Source: a bacterium | GTDB lineage: Bacteria > Electryoneota > RPQS01 | Assembly (NCBI GenBank): GCA_016703065.1 | Contig: JADJCU010000001.1 | Span: 310,001 to 374,000, forward strand | DNA: 64,000 bases | Reading direction: 5' to 3' | In this document: piece by piece, positions 44,061 to 52,841 of the stretch | Position numbering within the stretch: position 1 is the first letter of the stretch | Layout: each line of letters opens with the position of its first letter | Translations under genes and position numbers: made by a program | The notes under the pieces: generated by a model | What the model saw: only the letters and a program-made list of their open reading frames with translations | What the model was told of the DNA's origin: nothing | The model's database searches: none

Positions 44061-44488
44061 TGTCTTAAGTACTCCGCCATCTTCTCAAGCTCAAACGGCG
44101 ACAGCACCACCATCGAGTCCGTAATCACCGGCACAATCTCCGGGAAGACCGTCTTGATGAACGCCTCCCCCGTCTTAGTCAGCCGCACCCACACGAACCG
44201 CCGATCCTCACTCGACCGCTCCCGAGTAATCAGCTTCCGCTTCTCCAGATTGTCCACCACCAGCGTGATGTTCCCGCTGCTCTTCAGCAGCTTCTGCCCC
44301 AGCTCGTTCTGATGCAGCTCGCCCAAATGCAGCAGCGCCTCCAACACGCCAAACTGACTGATCGTCAGATCGTGCTTGGCCAACGCCCGCGTCACCCGCG
44401 CCGTCACCGAGTCCGCCGCCCGCATCAGCTTGATGTATGCGTCCAAGGCTCGTACCTCTGACGCGCTTCCCGTGTGCTTGGTTCCCAT
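44030..44488 (-). CDS. MarR-family transcriptional regulator
   Basis: A 152-residue winged-helix regulator: dimerisation helices at both ends, HTH at about 55-80 ('HQNELGQKLLKSSGNITLVVDNLEKR') and the wing 'RERSSEDRRFVWVRLT' with the conserved DxR. The C-terminus from 'YLRQVGQRAAGPA' is encoded by a family C palindrome that also supplies the TGA, so the natural end may have been altered by its insertion. It lies just upstream of yceI on the same strand. A candidate operator overlaps its promoter at 44504. Confidence 0.9.
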   Translation of the reverse strand: MGTKHTGSASEVRALDAYIKLMRAADSVTARVTRALAKHDLTISQFGVLEALLHLGELHQNELGQKLLKSSGNITLVVDNLEKRKLITRERSSEDRRFVWVRLTKTGEAFIKTVFPEIVPVITDSMVVLSPFELEKMAEYLRQVGQRAAGPA

Positions 44489-44503
44489 ATATGCCGATGT
44501 TAG

Positions 44504-44518
44504 TTAGTTTAATACTAA
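44504..44518 (-). promoter_or_regulatory. Candidate MarR operator over the marR-type promoter
   Basis: Imperfect 15-bp palindrome TTAGTTTAATACTAA (12 of 15 symmetric). On the minus strand it overlaps a TATTAA -10 box preceded by TTGCTA at 16 bases. Position fits autoregulation. Confidence 0.45.
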
Positions 44519-44660
44519 GATAATCAGTTTTAGCAATTCCGCAAGTAGTTCGCAGTGCATTGTAAATTCGTGAGTTGGATTTTGAGCCGAGACGTGGCAA
44601 GATGTGGCCCTTTGAGGGGTCACCAATCTGAGGAGGCGAGAGGAGTGGTTTGATGTGAAA

Positions 44661-45746
44661 CTATCGGCTCGGATGCCTCAACAGTGAGCGGTCCAGCGCA
44701 GGGATGTTCGGCCGTCCGCACAGGGCCATCGCGATCTTCAGTTCGGTCAACAGCAGATCGACGATGCGATTCACCCCTGCCGCGCCCGAGACCGTCAGCC
44801 CCCAGATATAGGGCCGACCGATCAGCACCGCCGTCGCACCGGCGGCCAGCGCTTTCAGGATGTCCGTCCCGCGCCGAATTCCCCCGTCGAACAGCACCGG
44901 AATCCGGTCATCTACGGCATGAGCCACCTCCGGAAGCATTTCGATTGTTGCGGGTGCCGTATCGAGGTTCCGCGCCCCGTGATTGCTCACGATGAGTCCG
45001 TGTACACCCACATGCACGGCCTGTTCCGCGTCCTTGGGATGCAGGATCCCTTTCAAGAGCACCGGAATCTTTGCCACGCCGAGCATCCATTCGATGTCCT
45101 TCCACGTCATCGCCGGATTTACCAGCGGGTAGTAGATGCCGTCGAGGTCGGTACCATGTCCCGTGACTTTCTGTGCTTCGGGGACATCCCGCAGCATCGC
45201 CCGTTCCAGACCCGCTGGCAGGGCGAATCCCGCGCGGGTTTCGCGCACGCGGTTTCCCAGCACCGGCGTATCGACTGTAATGATGAGCGCCTTCGCTCCC
45301 GCTCGTTCGACCCGGGCGATGAGCTCTTTCGTGCATTCCCGATCGCGCTGCACGTAGAGCTGATACCACAGCCGCGCCTCCGGCACCTCTTTGGCGATCT
45401 CCTCAATCGTCAGGTTCGCCATCGTGCTCACGCAGTACGTCGCATCGGCCCACACCGCCCCCTGTGCCGTCTCGATCTCCCCTTGCGGGTGAAACAGCTT
45501 ATGATAGGCCACCGGCGCGAGCAGAATCGGATGCGCATAGCGCTGTTCGAGGAACGACACGCTCGTGTCGATTTGCGACACGTCGCGCAGCACATTTGGC
45601 AGCAGCTGAATGCGGTCGAACGCCTGTCGATTCTCGGCCAGCGTCAGTTCATCCCCGGCGCCGCTATCGAGGTATTCCCACGCCATCGCCGTCATCCGCT
45701 CCCGCGCCGGCGCGGCGAAATCGTTCACTTGCAAAGTTGGATACAT
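44661..45746 (-). CDS. FMN-dependent 2-hydroxyacid dehydrogenase/oxidase
   Basis: A 361-residue TIM-barrel flavoenzyme of the glycolate oxidase/lactate oxidase/LldD family. Marks: 'YLDSGAGDELTLAENRQAF' at the N-terminus, 'PVLLKGILHPKDAEQAV' (FMN lysine), catalytic His in 'IVSNHGARNLD', 'FDGGIRRGTDILKAL' (phosphate loop). HGAR, rather than HGGR, recalls lactate oxidases. It oxidises an L-2-hydroxyacid such as lactate or glycolate. Start ATG 45746 is preferred; a family B repeat upstream (45765-45795) reads through in frame as GGAPAAGAAGKKRED and could be mistaken for an N-terminus. Weak ribosome binding site. Confidence 0.9.
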   Translation of the reverse strand: MYPTLQVNDFAAPARERMTAMAWEYLDSGAGDELTLAENRQAFDRIQLLPNVLRDVSQIDTSVSFLEQRYAHPILLAPVAYHKLFHPQGEIETAQGAVWADATYCVSTMANLTIEEIAKEVPEARLWYQLYVQRDRECTKELIARVERAGAKALIITVDTPVLGNRVRETRAGFALPAGLERAMLRDVPEAQKVTGHGTDLDGIYYPLVNPAMTWKDIEWMLGVAKIPVLLKGILHPKDAEQAVHVGVHGLIVSNHGARNLDTAPATIEMLPEVAHAVDDRIPVLFDGGIRRGTDILKALAAGATAVLIGRPYIWGLTVSGAAGVNRIVDLLLTELKIAMALCGRPNIPALDRSLLRHPSR

Positions 45747-45764
45747 AGTAAAGTCTTCTCTTTT

Positions 45765-45795
45765 CTTCCCGGCGGCACCCGCTGCGGGTGCCCCG
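45765..45795 (-). repeat. Family B palindrome (copy B2)
   Basis: Core GGCACCCGC-T-GCGGGTGCC at 45774-45792, followed by CCCG. Lies just upstream of the flavoenzyme start codon, in frame with it. Confidence 0.8.
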
Positions 45796-45837
45796 CCTAT
45801 CAACTACAAGGTCGTGCTTCCAAGTACGACGCACTTC

Positions 45838-48800
45838 TCAAACAATCGGCCACTCCGGTATTGCCGCGTCAATCTCTTTCATCAATCGAATCGTCTCGCC
45901 CAGCGCCATCACCGTTTTCGCATAGTGCCGAATCTCATCAAACGCGAGCGTCCGCTCTTTGCGGTCCTTGAGCCACTTGTTGCAAACCTGATAACCCCCG
46001 ACATGAAACTCCCACACTTCAGGCGCAACAGGCTCGAACCACTGCTTCTTGTTGATATACACGCGCCGCAGTTGATCATTGTATTCCACCTTCACCACCA
46101 TGTTATCTCCCTTTTCAGGAAACACCACCGGAGCTTTGTCAAGTTTCGGATGCTCCAAGAGATGATACTGCACCAACTCATACCCCAGCGGCACCAGCTT
46201 GCTGAACAATTCAAGATTCGATGTCAGCGGCACACGCGGAAAATCAATTTTCAAAAACTCCTTATACCGCTCCCGATAAGTCGGCGCATGAAACACCGCG
46301 TAGATATAATAAAAAATGTCTTCGGGGCCAAACTCTGATCTCCCCCCAAATCTGTCCGCAGATTTGGGGGGATTAAGGGGGGTTGCCTTCTTCTTCGCGG
46401 CGGCACCCGCTGCGGGTGCCCCGCTTTTCCCCCTCGCTTTAGCGGGGGGGGCAGGGGGGGGTAATCCACTTCCCCCCTCCTCCACAAACGTCAACCCCAA
46501 CTTCCCCGCAAACTCCGCCACAAACTTCGCATCCAAATTCGGCTTCCGCGGTGAGCCGTCGGCGGGGTAAAGGTAGAGAGGGAAAAAGTAATTGACCTCT
46601 TTCATTGAAACGGTATGATGTGTCGAAATTTGCCTCGTACACAATACATGCTCGAAACCGCGACTAATCTCCACTGTCCTAGTTGTTGACAGTGCAAGGT
46701 TTGGTCCCGCGAGCATGTGTTGCATAACTTCGATGCGGGGCCGCTCAATTTCAGGAGGATAATAGAAGATGCATCTCATATCAAAAGGCCGGTAGAGAAC
46801 TTGTGGGAATGAAGCATCTTCTTTGACAGCCTTCTTTAGTTGTTTGACCATGCGCGCCTGGACTTCGTCATCGGTGATTCGAAATGCGCGCAAAGTGTCA
46901 TCTTCAGTCTTGATCGCGGAGTTGATTCTCTTGGTCAACACTCTTCTCGATCAAAGTCTATTAAGAAGGAATCGTTGGCAGTAACCAACCCCACAGAATT
47001 GGTATTGAATACTTTTTGAACAGAGGCGCCTTCGTTGTATTCGTCACCTTCTTCAGATTCAGACTTCGTAAACATGTAGAACGGTTTGCTCGGTTCAATC
47101 CTCTGCCATTCCGTATCCTTGTGGTCGTGCGCACCCAGCCACTCATATTTACTCTCTCGCTTACCCCATAACTCGCCTCGCTGAATAACAGCGTCGTCAT
47201 TGTCGTGAGATTTGACAAAAAGGCCAACGGATACACCCTGCATAATATCAAAAACATTCTCGTCCTTGCCGCCGTCAGGAGATTGCTCTTTCTTCTTGCT
47301 ATTGCCATGCAAATCTAACAAGTAAAGTTCATCAAACGTGCGTTGCAAACTGCGCCTCATCCCGCGAAACGTTGGATTGTCAAGATATCCATGACTTGTT
47401 ATGAACGCTAAGATACCTTCTGCTCTTGTATCCCCAACTGCCCATTGCGCTATCCGCCATTGCCCATACCGTAAGAACTTTACATAATCATCCTGTAGCC
47501 ACTTGGGGTTCTTTTCACCAAGCGGCTCCCCGTCAACAAAATAGTAATCTTTAATCAGTTTGCTAATCCACGGGCCGCTATTTGCCGAGTGGCCTGAATA
47601 AGGTGGATTACCAAGCACAACCATGATCGGCAAACGATTCTTGACCGTTGCGGCGGCGTTTGCTTCTTGCGATATGATCCTCATTGTACCAAAGAACTCT
47701 TCGGCTTCATAGATCGTCTCCTCCAAACTATTCGTCAGATACACATGCAGACGCTGATCCTTTTCAATCTCGTACCCCCACTTTTCGCGGAGCTTCGGGT
47801 CAAGGTCGTGTCCGGCCAATTGCATCGCCAACTTCAGATGCGCAACCGCATACGGAGCCATCTGCAACTCAAAGCCGTAGATGCGCGGAATCAAATGGTC
47901 TTTGACAAACGCCTGCCACGACCCCGCGTCGTTACGCTCCATGAACCGGTTGCGAATCAAATCCACGACCGCATAGAGAAACGTCCCCGTCCCGCACGCC
48001 GGATCAAGAATCAATATTTTGGGCAGTTTCCGCTTGACAAATTTATCTCCCTCTTTGACCTCAACTTCAATCGTGGACGTATCGGCCAAGCCGTCCTTCA
48101 AGCCGAACTTTTCCTTTAGCAGAATATCCACCGACCGCACGATATACGACACCACCGGCTCCGGCGTGTAATAGACACCGCGCCGCTTGCGCTCCTTGGG
48201 ATCGTATTCAGACAGAAACGTCTCGTAGAAATGCAGAATCGGGTCTTCCTGCTTCGTGCGCTTCCCAAATGAAGCCAAAATCGCCTCAATATCCGAATGC
48301 GCCAGCACGGCCGTCAAGTCATCCACAAACCCGATAAACGGCTCATCTTCGAGCGAGGTGGAGTGCATGGTCTCGAAGAGATTGCGGAGGAAGGGATTGC
48401 TCTTGGGGATTTCGCGGGCTGCTCCGGTGCGGGTGAACTCCGGTCTCCCCCCAAGTCCGTCTGCGGATTTGGGGGGACTAAGGGGGGCGTCTGCGTGTTG
48501 TATTCGCGCCGCAAACAATCCATATCCGAGGGTTTGCGCGAACATATCCGCGAATTGCGCGTCGGTAATGTCCGGCAACAAGGTGCGCTCAAAAGCGGAC
48601 TTCAGGTCCTGCATCAGTTCGGACGGTGTCCCGTCCGCAAACGTATTCGTAATCACCCGGTCAATGTTCTTGCACAAACCGGCCATGCGGGAAGCCAGCT
48701 CTTTGGGCGAATTAATTTCCCGCACGTCCTGAGCCAGAAACGACTCGAGTAACTCGGTGAGTTCAGCTTCGCCATCCTTCAGAATTTTAATCTTCTTACC

Positions 48801-49181
48801 GGACTTCTTCGCCAGCCGCACCGTCCGCCGCTTTTCACCCTTGACATACCAGCGGAACTCGAGATAATCGGTCAAGATGAGATTCGGAAGCTGCAAGTAG
48901 CGTTCAAGCTGCTCTGACTTCTCAATCTTGCTCAACTCTTCGCCGACCTTTTTGGTCTCGACATACCCCACCGGCAGATGAATCTGTCCCCGCACCTTTC
49001 TTCGAATCACAAAATCCGGCGCGCCGACCTTGATCTGCTTAGGGTCGTTCGACACGAGCAACTCTTTGCCGAATGATTCCAATAAGCCCTGAATCGCAGG
49101 CCTGTGCGTGTGCTCCGTATCATCTCCCAGCGCGATCTTCTCTTGCAGGGATTTCAAATAGTTCTTCAGCGCGTCCGGCAT
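45838..49181 (-). CDS. Single-chain type II-like restriction-modification enzyme with in-frame repeat insertions, one frameshift
   Basis: About 1114 residues over two frames. N-terminal PD-(D/E)xK nuclease: D56 in GAPDFV, E75-x-K77 in GYVETKK. N6-adenine methyltransferase: motif I DPACGTGTF (393-401), motif IV NPPY (525-528). The C-terminal third should recognise target DNA. So cutting and methylation are in one chain, as in type IIG/ISP enzymes. The frame changes near 46943 (GAAGAGTG; one base missing joins 'DREE' to 'VLTKRINSA'). Residues 232-249 (PLSPPKSADGLGGRPEF) and a 49-residue stretch before 'GPEDIFYYIYAVF' come from palindromic repeats. GAGG precedes ATG 49181. No separate helicase or specificity gene. 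Confidence 0.88.
46335..46382 (-). repeat. Family A hairpin inside the restriction-modification gene (copy A4)
   Basis: Perfect 13-bp stem (46342-46354 with 46359-46371). On the coding strand it reads in frame as PLNPPKSADRFGGRSEF. Confidence 0.9.
46393..46423 (-). repeat. Family B palindrome inside the restriction-modification gene (copy B3)
   Basis: Core 46402-46420. Coding strand reads in frame as GAPAAGAAAKKK. A further C/G-rich hairpin (CCCCCTCGCT-TTA-GCGGGGGG, about 46430-46450) follows and encodes the PPPAPPAKARG stretch, so several elements are nested here. Confidence 0.85.
48441..48488 (-). repeat. Family A hairpin inside the restriction-modification gene (copy A5)
   Basis: CCCCCCAAGTCCG (48447-48459) with CGGATTTGGGGGG; one G-U pair. 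Coding strand reads in frame as PLSPPKSADGLGGRPEF, the same frame as copy A4. Confidence 0.9.
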
Positions 49182-49261
49182 GTGCCTCAATTCCAATCTG
49201 TGATTCCGCTTTCCTCCTAATCTACTCCCCTCACCCCACTTCCGCAAGCGCGCCCGCCCTC

Positions 49262-49309
49262 AGGTCTCCCCCCAAAATCGTCTGCGGTTTTGGGGGGACA
49301 AAGGGGGGC
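49262..49309 (+). repeat. Family A hairpin (copy A6)
   Basis: AGGTCTCCCCCCAAAATCG...GGTTTTGGGGGGACAAAGGGGGG, about 80 bases upstream of the restriction-modification start codon. Not coding, though the frame used in A4/A5 is open here too. Confidence 0.85.
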
Positions 49310-49362
49310 CTCCGCTCTCCCCGTCCTCCGTTCACGCGGGAAGGGCCGGCGGATGGGGTTCC

Positions 49363-49391
49363 CCCGGCGGCACCCGCTGCGGGTGCCCCAA
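49363..49391 (+). repeat. Family B palindrome (copy B4)
   Basis: Core GGCACCCGC-T-GCGGGTGCC at 49369-49387. Families A and B lie about 55 bases apart here, as they do at 34803-34931 and 46335-46423. Confidence 0.8.
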
Positions 49392-49460
49392 TCCTTTGTT
49401 CTCGCCTCTCTATCTCTTGCCCAAATGTATAACATATTAATTATGTTACTCTGCCTATGC

Positions 49461-49489
49461 TTGACAAATCCCGATTTATGTATTATATT
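49461..49489 (+). promoter_or_regulatory. Strong sigma70 promoter with no ORF behind it
   Basis: TTGACA (49461-49466), 17-base spacer, TATATT (49484-49489) in a local AT-rich patch. Transcription toward 49496-49660 would give an RNA with no reading frame; see findings. Confidence 0.55.
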
Positions 49490-49503
49490 AGCGTCAGCTA
49501 TCC

Positions 49504-49533
49504 AAACAAAACCGCCCCGGAGGAACCCGGCGG
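49504..49533 (-). terminator. Candidate terminator of the two-component operon
   Basis: Minus strand: CCGCC (49533-49529) with GGCGG (49516-49512), partly paired centre, then TTTTGTTT. Lies about 130 bases after the histidine kinase stop. Confidence 0.45.
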
Positions 49534-49660
49534 AAAAGGCCAACCACACGGCCTGAACGGGCGGTCCAGTCTGATCAGCAAAGAACCTGTCGTGCTGGCA
49601 CGCCCCTCCGAGTACCCAAGGGGAAACCGAGACCACTACCACAGACGACCGCTTAGAAAA

Positions 49661-51475
49661 TCACTTCGGAAGCCGCAGCGAAAACACACTTCCCCGTCCA
49701 AGCTGCGTATCCACATGCACCGTCCCGCCATGCGCAAGCGCCGCATGTTTTACAATCGCCAACCCTAACCCCGTCCCACCGTACTTGCGATTGCGCGACG
49801 CCTCAATCCGATAAAAGCGCTCGAATATCCGCGATAGATGCTTCTCCGCAATCCCCGGCCCGCGATCCTCTACCGCAATCACCAACACCCCCTCCGCGAC
49901 TCCCGCCCGCACGTCGATCCGCGTCCCCTCCGGACTGTATTTCGCCGCATTGTCAATCAGATTCACCACCGCCTGCCGGATCAAAAACGCGTTCACCGAG
50001 GCCGTAACCTCCGGCGAACAGTCGAGCACCACCTGCTGACCGCGCGAGTCCGCCGCCGAGGACGCCGCATCCACCGCATCCTTCAAGATCGGCAAGATCG
50101 CCTGCCGCTCCGCGGCGAGCTTCTGCGCATCCGACACCTGCTCGATCCGGGCCAACGTCAACAAATCCTCGATAATCGACTGTAAATAGTCTGCCTGCCG
50201 GGACATAATGTCGAGGAATCGCTCCGCATCACGCGGATTCTCCATCGCCCCCTCGCGCAGCGTCTCGATCGATCCGATAATCGCCGTCACCGGTGTCTTG
50301 AGCTCGTGACTCGCGTTTGCCACAAACTCCCGCCGCGTCTCCTCAATCCGCCGCATCTGCGTCACGTCACTAATCACAATCACCACACCCAACACCTCGC
50401 CCACCGCGATAATCGGGTTCCCCCGCATCTGCAGAATCCGCTCGTCCGGCATGAAGCGCGCAACCTCGCGTTCGACAGGTCCCCCGGCCGTCAGTGTGTC
50501 GCGAATGAAACGATGAATGTCCGTGCTGCGAACAACCTCCTCGACCAGCCGTCCCTTCGCCCGCTGCGCATCCACCTGAAATTGCTCCGCCGCCGCAGCA
50601 TTGATGATCATCACCCGACCGTCGCGGTCAACGGCCACCACCCCTTCCCGCATCGAACTTAACACCGCATCCTGCTCATCGCGCAGACGCTCCGAACCGC
50701 GAATCCGCTCGTTAAGCTGAGCCGCCATGTGATTCAAGGCGCGACTCAAATGCGCAAGCTCCGTGGTGTCCGACTCCTCGATGCGCTCATCCAATTCGCC
50801 GCGCGCAAACCGCTCCGCGCCCGATTCAAGCTCCTGAATCGGTCGCGTCACTCTTCGAACAATCAAATAGATCAGGATAACTCCAAAAGCGATCAGAAGC
50901 ACCGAAATCGCGGCCAGACCGCCAATCTGCCGGAAAAACTCCCAGCGCGACGCCCGAATCCGCTCGCTTGCCCGGAGCACCCCGACCACCTGACCGTTGT
51001 GCCTGATCGGCTCGGCCACAAACAGCTGAGTCGTCCCGAACACCGGATCCAGCCGGTCGTCGAACCCGCGCTTGCCAAACAGCGCTTGCAGCATCTCAGG
51101 CCGGTTTCCCTGAACCGGAACCACGGAGGCAAGCGTGTCCGTCTCAGCCAGCACCCGACCCTCATGATCCATGAGTGTCAAACGAAAAGAGCCTGCCCCG
51201 GCATTCGCCCGGAGCAGGCTGTCTGTGTCTTGCGAAGAGAATCTCGAGCTATCGCCCGGTAGCTGAACCAGAACCAGCTGCAGCCGCGAGGTCAGGCTGT
51301 GCTGCAATTGCCGCAGCTCCGCCCGGCGAAAGGCCGTTCCGATTCCGACCAACAGAAACACAACCGTCAAAATCGCGACGGACAGATAGGGCAGAAAGAG
51401 GCGGCTTAAGAGCGGCTTTGGTCGGGACATCGGATTTCGTGAAGGAACTCCGGCCCGATCCCGCCCGGCACTCAT
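49661..51475 (-). CDS. PhoR-like sensor histidine kinase
   Basis: A 604-residue membrane kinase. Two membrane helices (about 25-45 and 180-203) flank a periplasmic sensor of about 130 residues; then HAMP ('RRVTRPIQELESGAERFARG'), PAS ('MREGVVAVDRDGRVMIINAAA'), HisKA with phospho-His in 'FVANASHELKTPVTAI', and HATPase with N box 'NLIDNAAKYS', 'DRGPGI' and 'GGTGLGLAIVKH'. Domain order matches PhoR. Start ATG 51475 overlaps the regulator's TGA (ATGA), implying coupling; ATG 51430 is an alternative. Signal is unknown, phosphate being only a guess from the family. Confidence 0.92.
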   Translation of the reverse strand: MSAGRDRAGVPSRNPMSRPKPLLSRLFLPYLSVAILTVVFLLVGIGTAFRRAELRQLQHSLTSRLQLVLVQLPGDSSRFSSQDTDSLLRANAGAGSFRLTLMDHEGRVLAETDTLASVVPVQGNRPEMLQALFGKRGFDDRLDPVFGTTQLFVAEPIRHNGQVVGVLRASERIRASRWEFFRQIGGLAAISVLLIAFGVILIYLIVRRVTRPIQELESGAERFARGELDERIEESDTTELAHLSRALNHMAAQLNERIRGSERLRDEQDAVLSSMREGVVAVDRDGRVMIINAAAAEQFQVDAQRAKGRLVEEVVRSTDIHRFIRDTLTAGGPVEREVARFMPDERILQMRGNPIIAVGEVLGVVIVISDVTQMRRIEETRREFVANASHELKTPVTAIIGSIETLREGAMENPRDAERFLDIMSRQADYLQSIIEDLLTLARIEQVSDAQKLAAERQAILPILKDAVDAASSAADSRGQQVVLDCSPEVTASVNAFLIRQAVVNLIDNAAKYSPEGTRIDVRAGVAEGVLVIAVEDRGPGIAEKHLSRIFERFYRIEASRNRKYGGTGLGLAIVKHAALAHGGTVHVDTQLGRGSVFSLRLPK

Positions 51476-52167
51476 GCGCGGAAGCGATAGCCGACGCCGC
51501 GGACGGTCTCGATGCAATGCCCGCAGTCGCCCAGTTTCCGGCGCAACCCGACAATCATCACGTCAACCGAGCGATCGGACACCGCATGCTTCTCGCCATG
51601 TACGGCATCAACCAATTGATACCGCGAGAAAACCCAGCCCGGACGGCGGGCCATGTAGTGCAAGATACGAAATTCGGAGCTGGTAAGCTCAATCTGCTGT
51701 TCCGCAACATACACTTCGTGGCGACCGGGATGAACGGTCAGCTTGTCGAAAGTCAAGACCTCATCCTCGCCGTGGACGGCTTCGGCGCGCCGGCGAAGCA
51801 CGGCCCGTGCCCGCGCCACCACCACCTTCGGGCTAAACGGCTTTGTGATGTAGTCATCCGCGCCTAACTCGAGACCGGACACGATGTCCGACTCCTCGCC
51901 TTTTGCCGTCAGCATCAGAATCGGGATGTTGGCCGTTGTGCCGTCTGCCTTCAGTTTCCGGCAGACATGCAGTCCGTCGATTCCCGGAAGCATGAGATCC
52001 AACAGGATCAGATCCGGAGGGGTTCGGGTGACCGCTGCCAGGGCTTGCTCCCCGGATTCCACGGCACGCACGGCAAAGCCATCCCGAGTCAAATTATACT
52101 CCAGAAGCTCGCGAATGTCGTGTTCGTCTTCAACTACAAGGACAGTATTCTTCATCTTGCTGCTCAC
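51472..52167 (-). CDS. PhoB/OmpR-family response regulator
   Basis: A 231-residue regulator. Receiver domain with E13-D14 pair region ('VLVVEDEHD'), phospho-Asp in 'DLILLDLMLPGIDG', Thr in 'ILMLTAKGEE', Lys in 'DYITKPFSP'. Trans_reg_C winged helix from about 135 ('IELTSSEFRILHYMARRPGWVFSR' in part, ending 'VRGVGYRFRA'). Paired with the kinase encoded directly downstream with a four-base overlap. Targets cannot be named; no Pho genes are seen in the window. Confidence 0.93.
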   Translation of the reverse strand: MSSKMKNTVLVVEDEHDIRELLEYNLTRDGFAVRAVESGEQALAAVTRTPPDLILLDLMLPGIDGLHVCRKLKADGTTANIPILMLTAKGEESDIVSGLELGADDYITKPFSPKVVVARARAVLRRRAEAVHGEDEVLTFDKLTVHPGRHEVYVAEQQIELTSSEFRILHYMARRPGWVFSRYQLVDAVHGEKHAVSDRSVDVMIVGLRRKLGDCGHCIETVRGVGYRFRA

Positions 52168-52282
52168 TGGTCAAGTCCACTATACTCAGGAACGGCAGAG
52201 AATACGCTAATCATGTAAGAACAATGTGAGGAAGGTCAGAAATCGCTTTTTCCCATTTTCCCATTTTCCTACCCAACTTGCC

Positions 52283-52328
52283 GCGCAGCGTACCGCCAGC
52301 GTGGCGCTGGACTGGTTGTGCTTGGGCG
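52283..52328 (+). repeat. Family C element in the regulator upstream region
   Basis: CAGCGTACCGCCAGCGTGGCGCTGGACTGGTTGTGCTTGGGCGG. Contains CCAGCG-TGG-CGCTGG. Unlike the other copies it does not abut a stop codon; it lies between two minus-strand genes. Nothing else recognised in 52168-52388. Confidence 0.6.
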
Positions 52329-52388
52329 GTAGCCGCAGGGGAGTTATGAGGCTTGGCGTGGGCGGCCAATTTGAGGTTAAGAACTGTG

Positions 52389-52817
52389 CTACTTCTTTCG
52401 TGCAGAATCAAGTTTTTTCAGCATTTGCTCTTTGTCCTGCTCAAACTTCTCAATGCAGGCGGCGCAACAGAATTTGAACAAGGTGTTGCCAGAGATGTAC
52501 TCTACGGGCTCGCCCATCGACCCCAGTTCGTGCTCTGAGACGACACAGGTCTTGAGCGGATAGACGTTCCGCTGGGCCGCCGCTATCTCTGCTTCAAGGT
52601 TCGAAATATATGTTCCTGGTGCTTTTGTATACGGCGAAACACATTCGATGCAGCAGAACTTCAGCTCGCGTTGCCCGTGGATCAAAGTGACCGTGTTCTC
52701 GCCCAGACCGTCTCCGCAAGAGAGGCAACTTAAGACCGGGTAGGTGTACGGTGCGGACGGAGTCGAGGCGGAGATCATTTGCAGACATAGAAACAAAGTA
52801 AATAATAACAATCTCAT
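52389..52817 (-). CDS. Secreted Cys-rich (TRASH/YHS-like) metal-binding protein
   Basis: A 142-residue protein: signal peptide (1-18), then two Cys modules. Module 1: 'CLSCG' ... 'KFCCIECV'. Module 2: 'LKTCVVSEHELGSMGEPVEYI' ... 'FKFCCAACIEKFEQD'. The second follows the TRASH/YHS-type pattern in which C...(F)CCxxC binds a transition metal. The C-terminal helix is Lys-rich. Likely a periplasmic copper or zinc handling protein; metal uncertain. It lies 24 bases downstream of the esterase gene on the same strand. Confidence 0.8.
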   Translation of the reverse strand: MRLLLFTLFLCLQMISASTPSAPYTYPVLSCLSCGDGLGENTVTLIHGQRELKFCCIECVSPYTKAPGTYISNLEAEIAAAQRNVYPLKTCVVSEHELGSMGEPVEYISGNTLFKFCCAACIEKFEQDKEQMLKKLDSARKK

Positions 52818-52841
52818 AGTAACTCCGTAGTGAGGCAGGGA

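Noticed and set aside
44919..45971. 350-codon plus-strand frame antisense to the flavoenzyme
   Set aside because: His/Arg-rich shadow of a gene with clear FMN-enzyme motifs.
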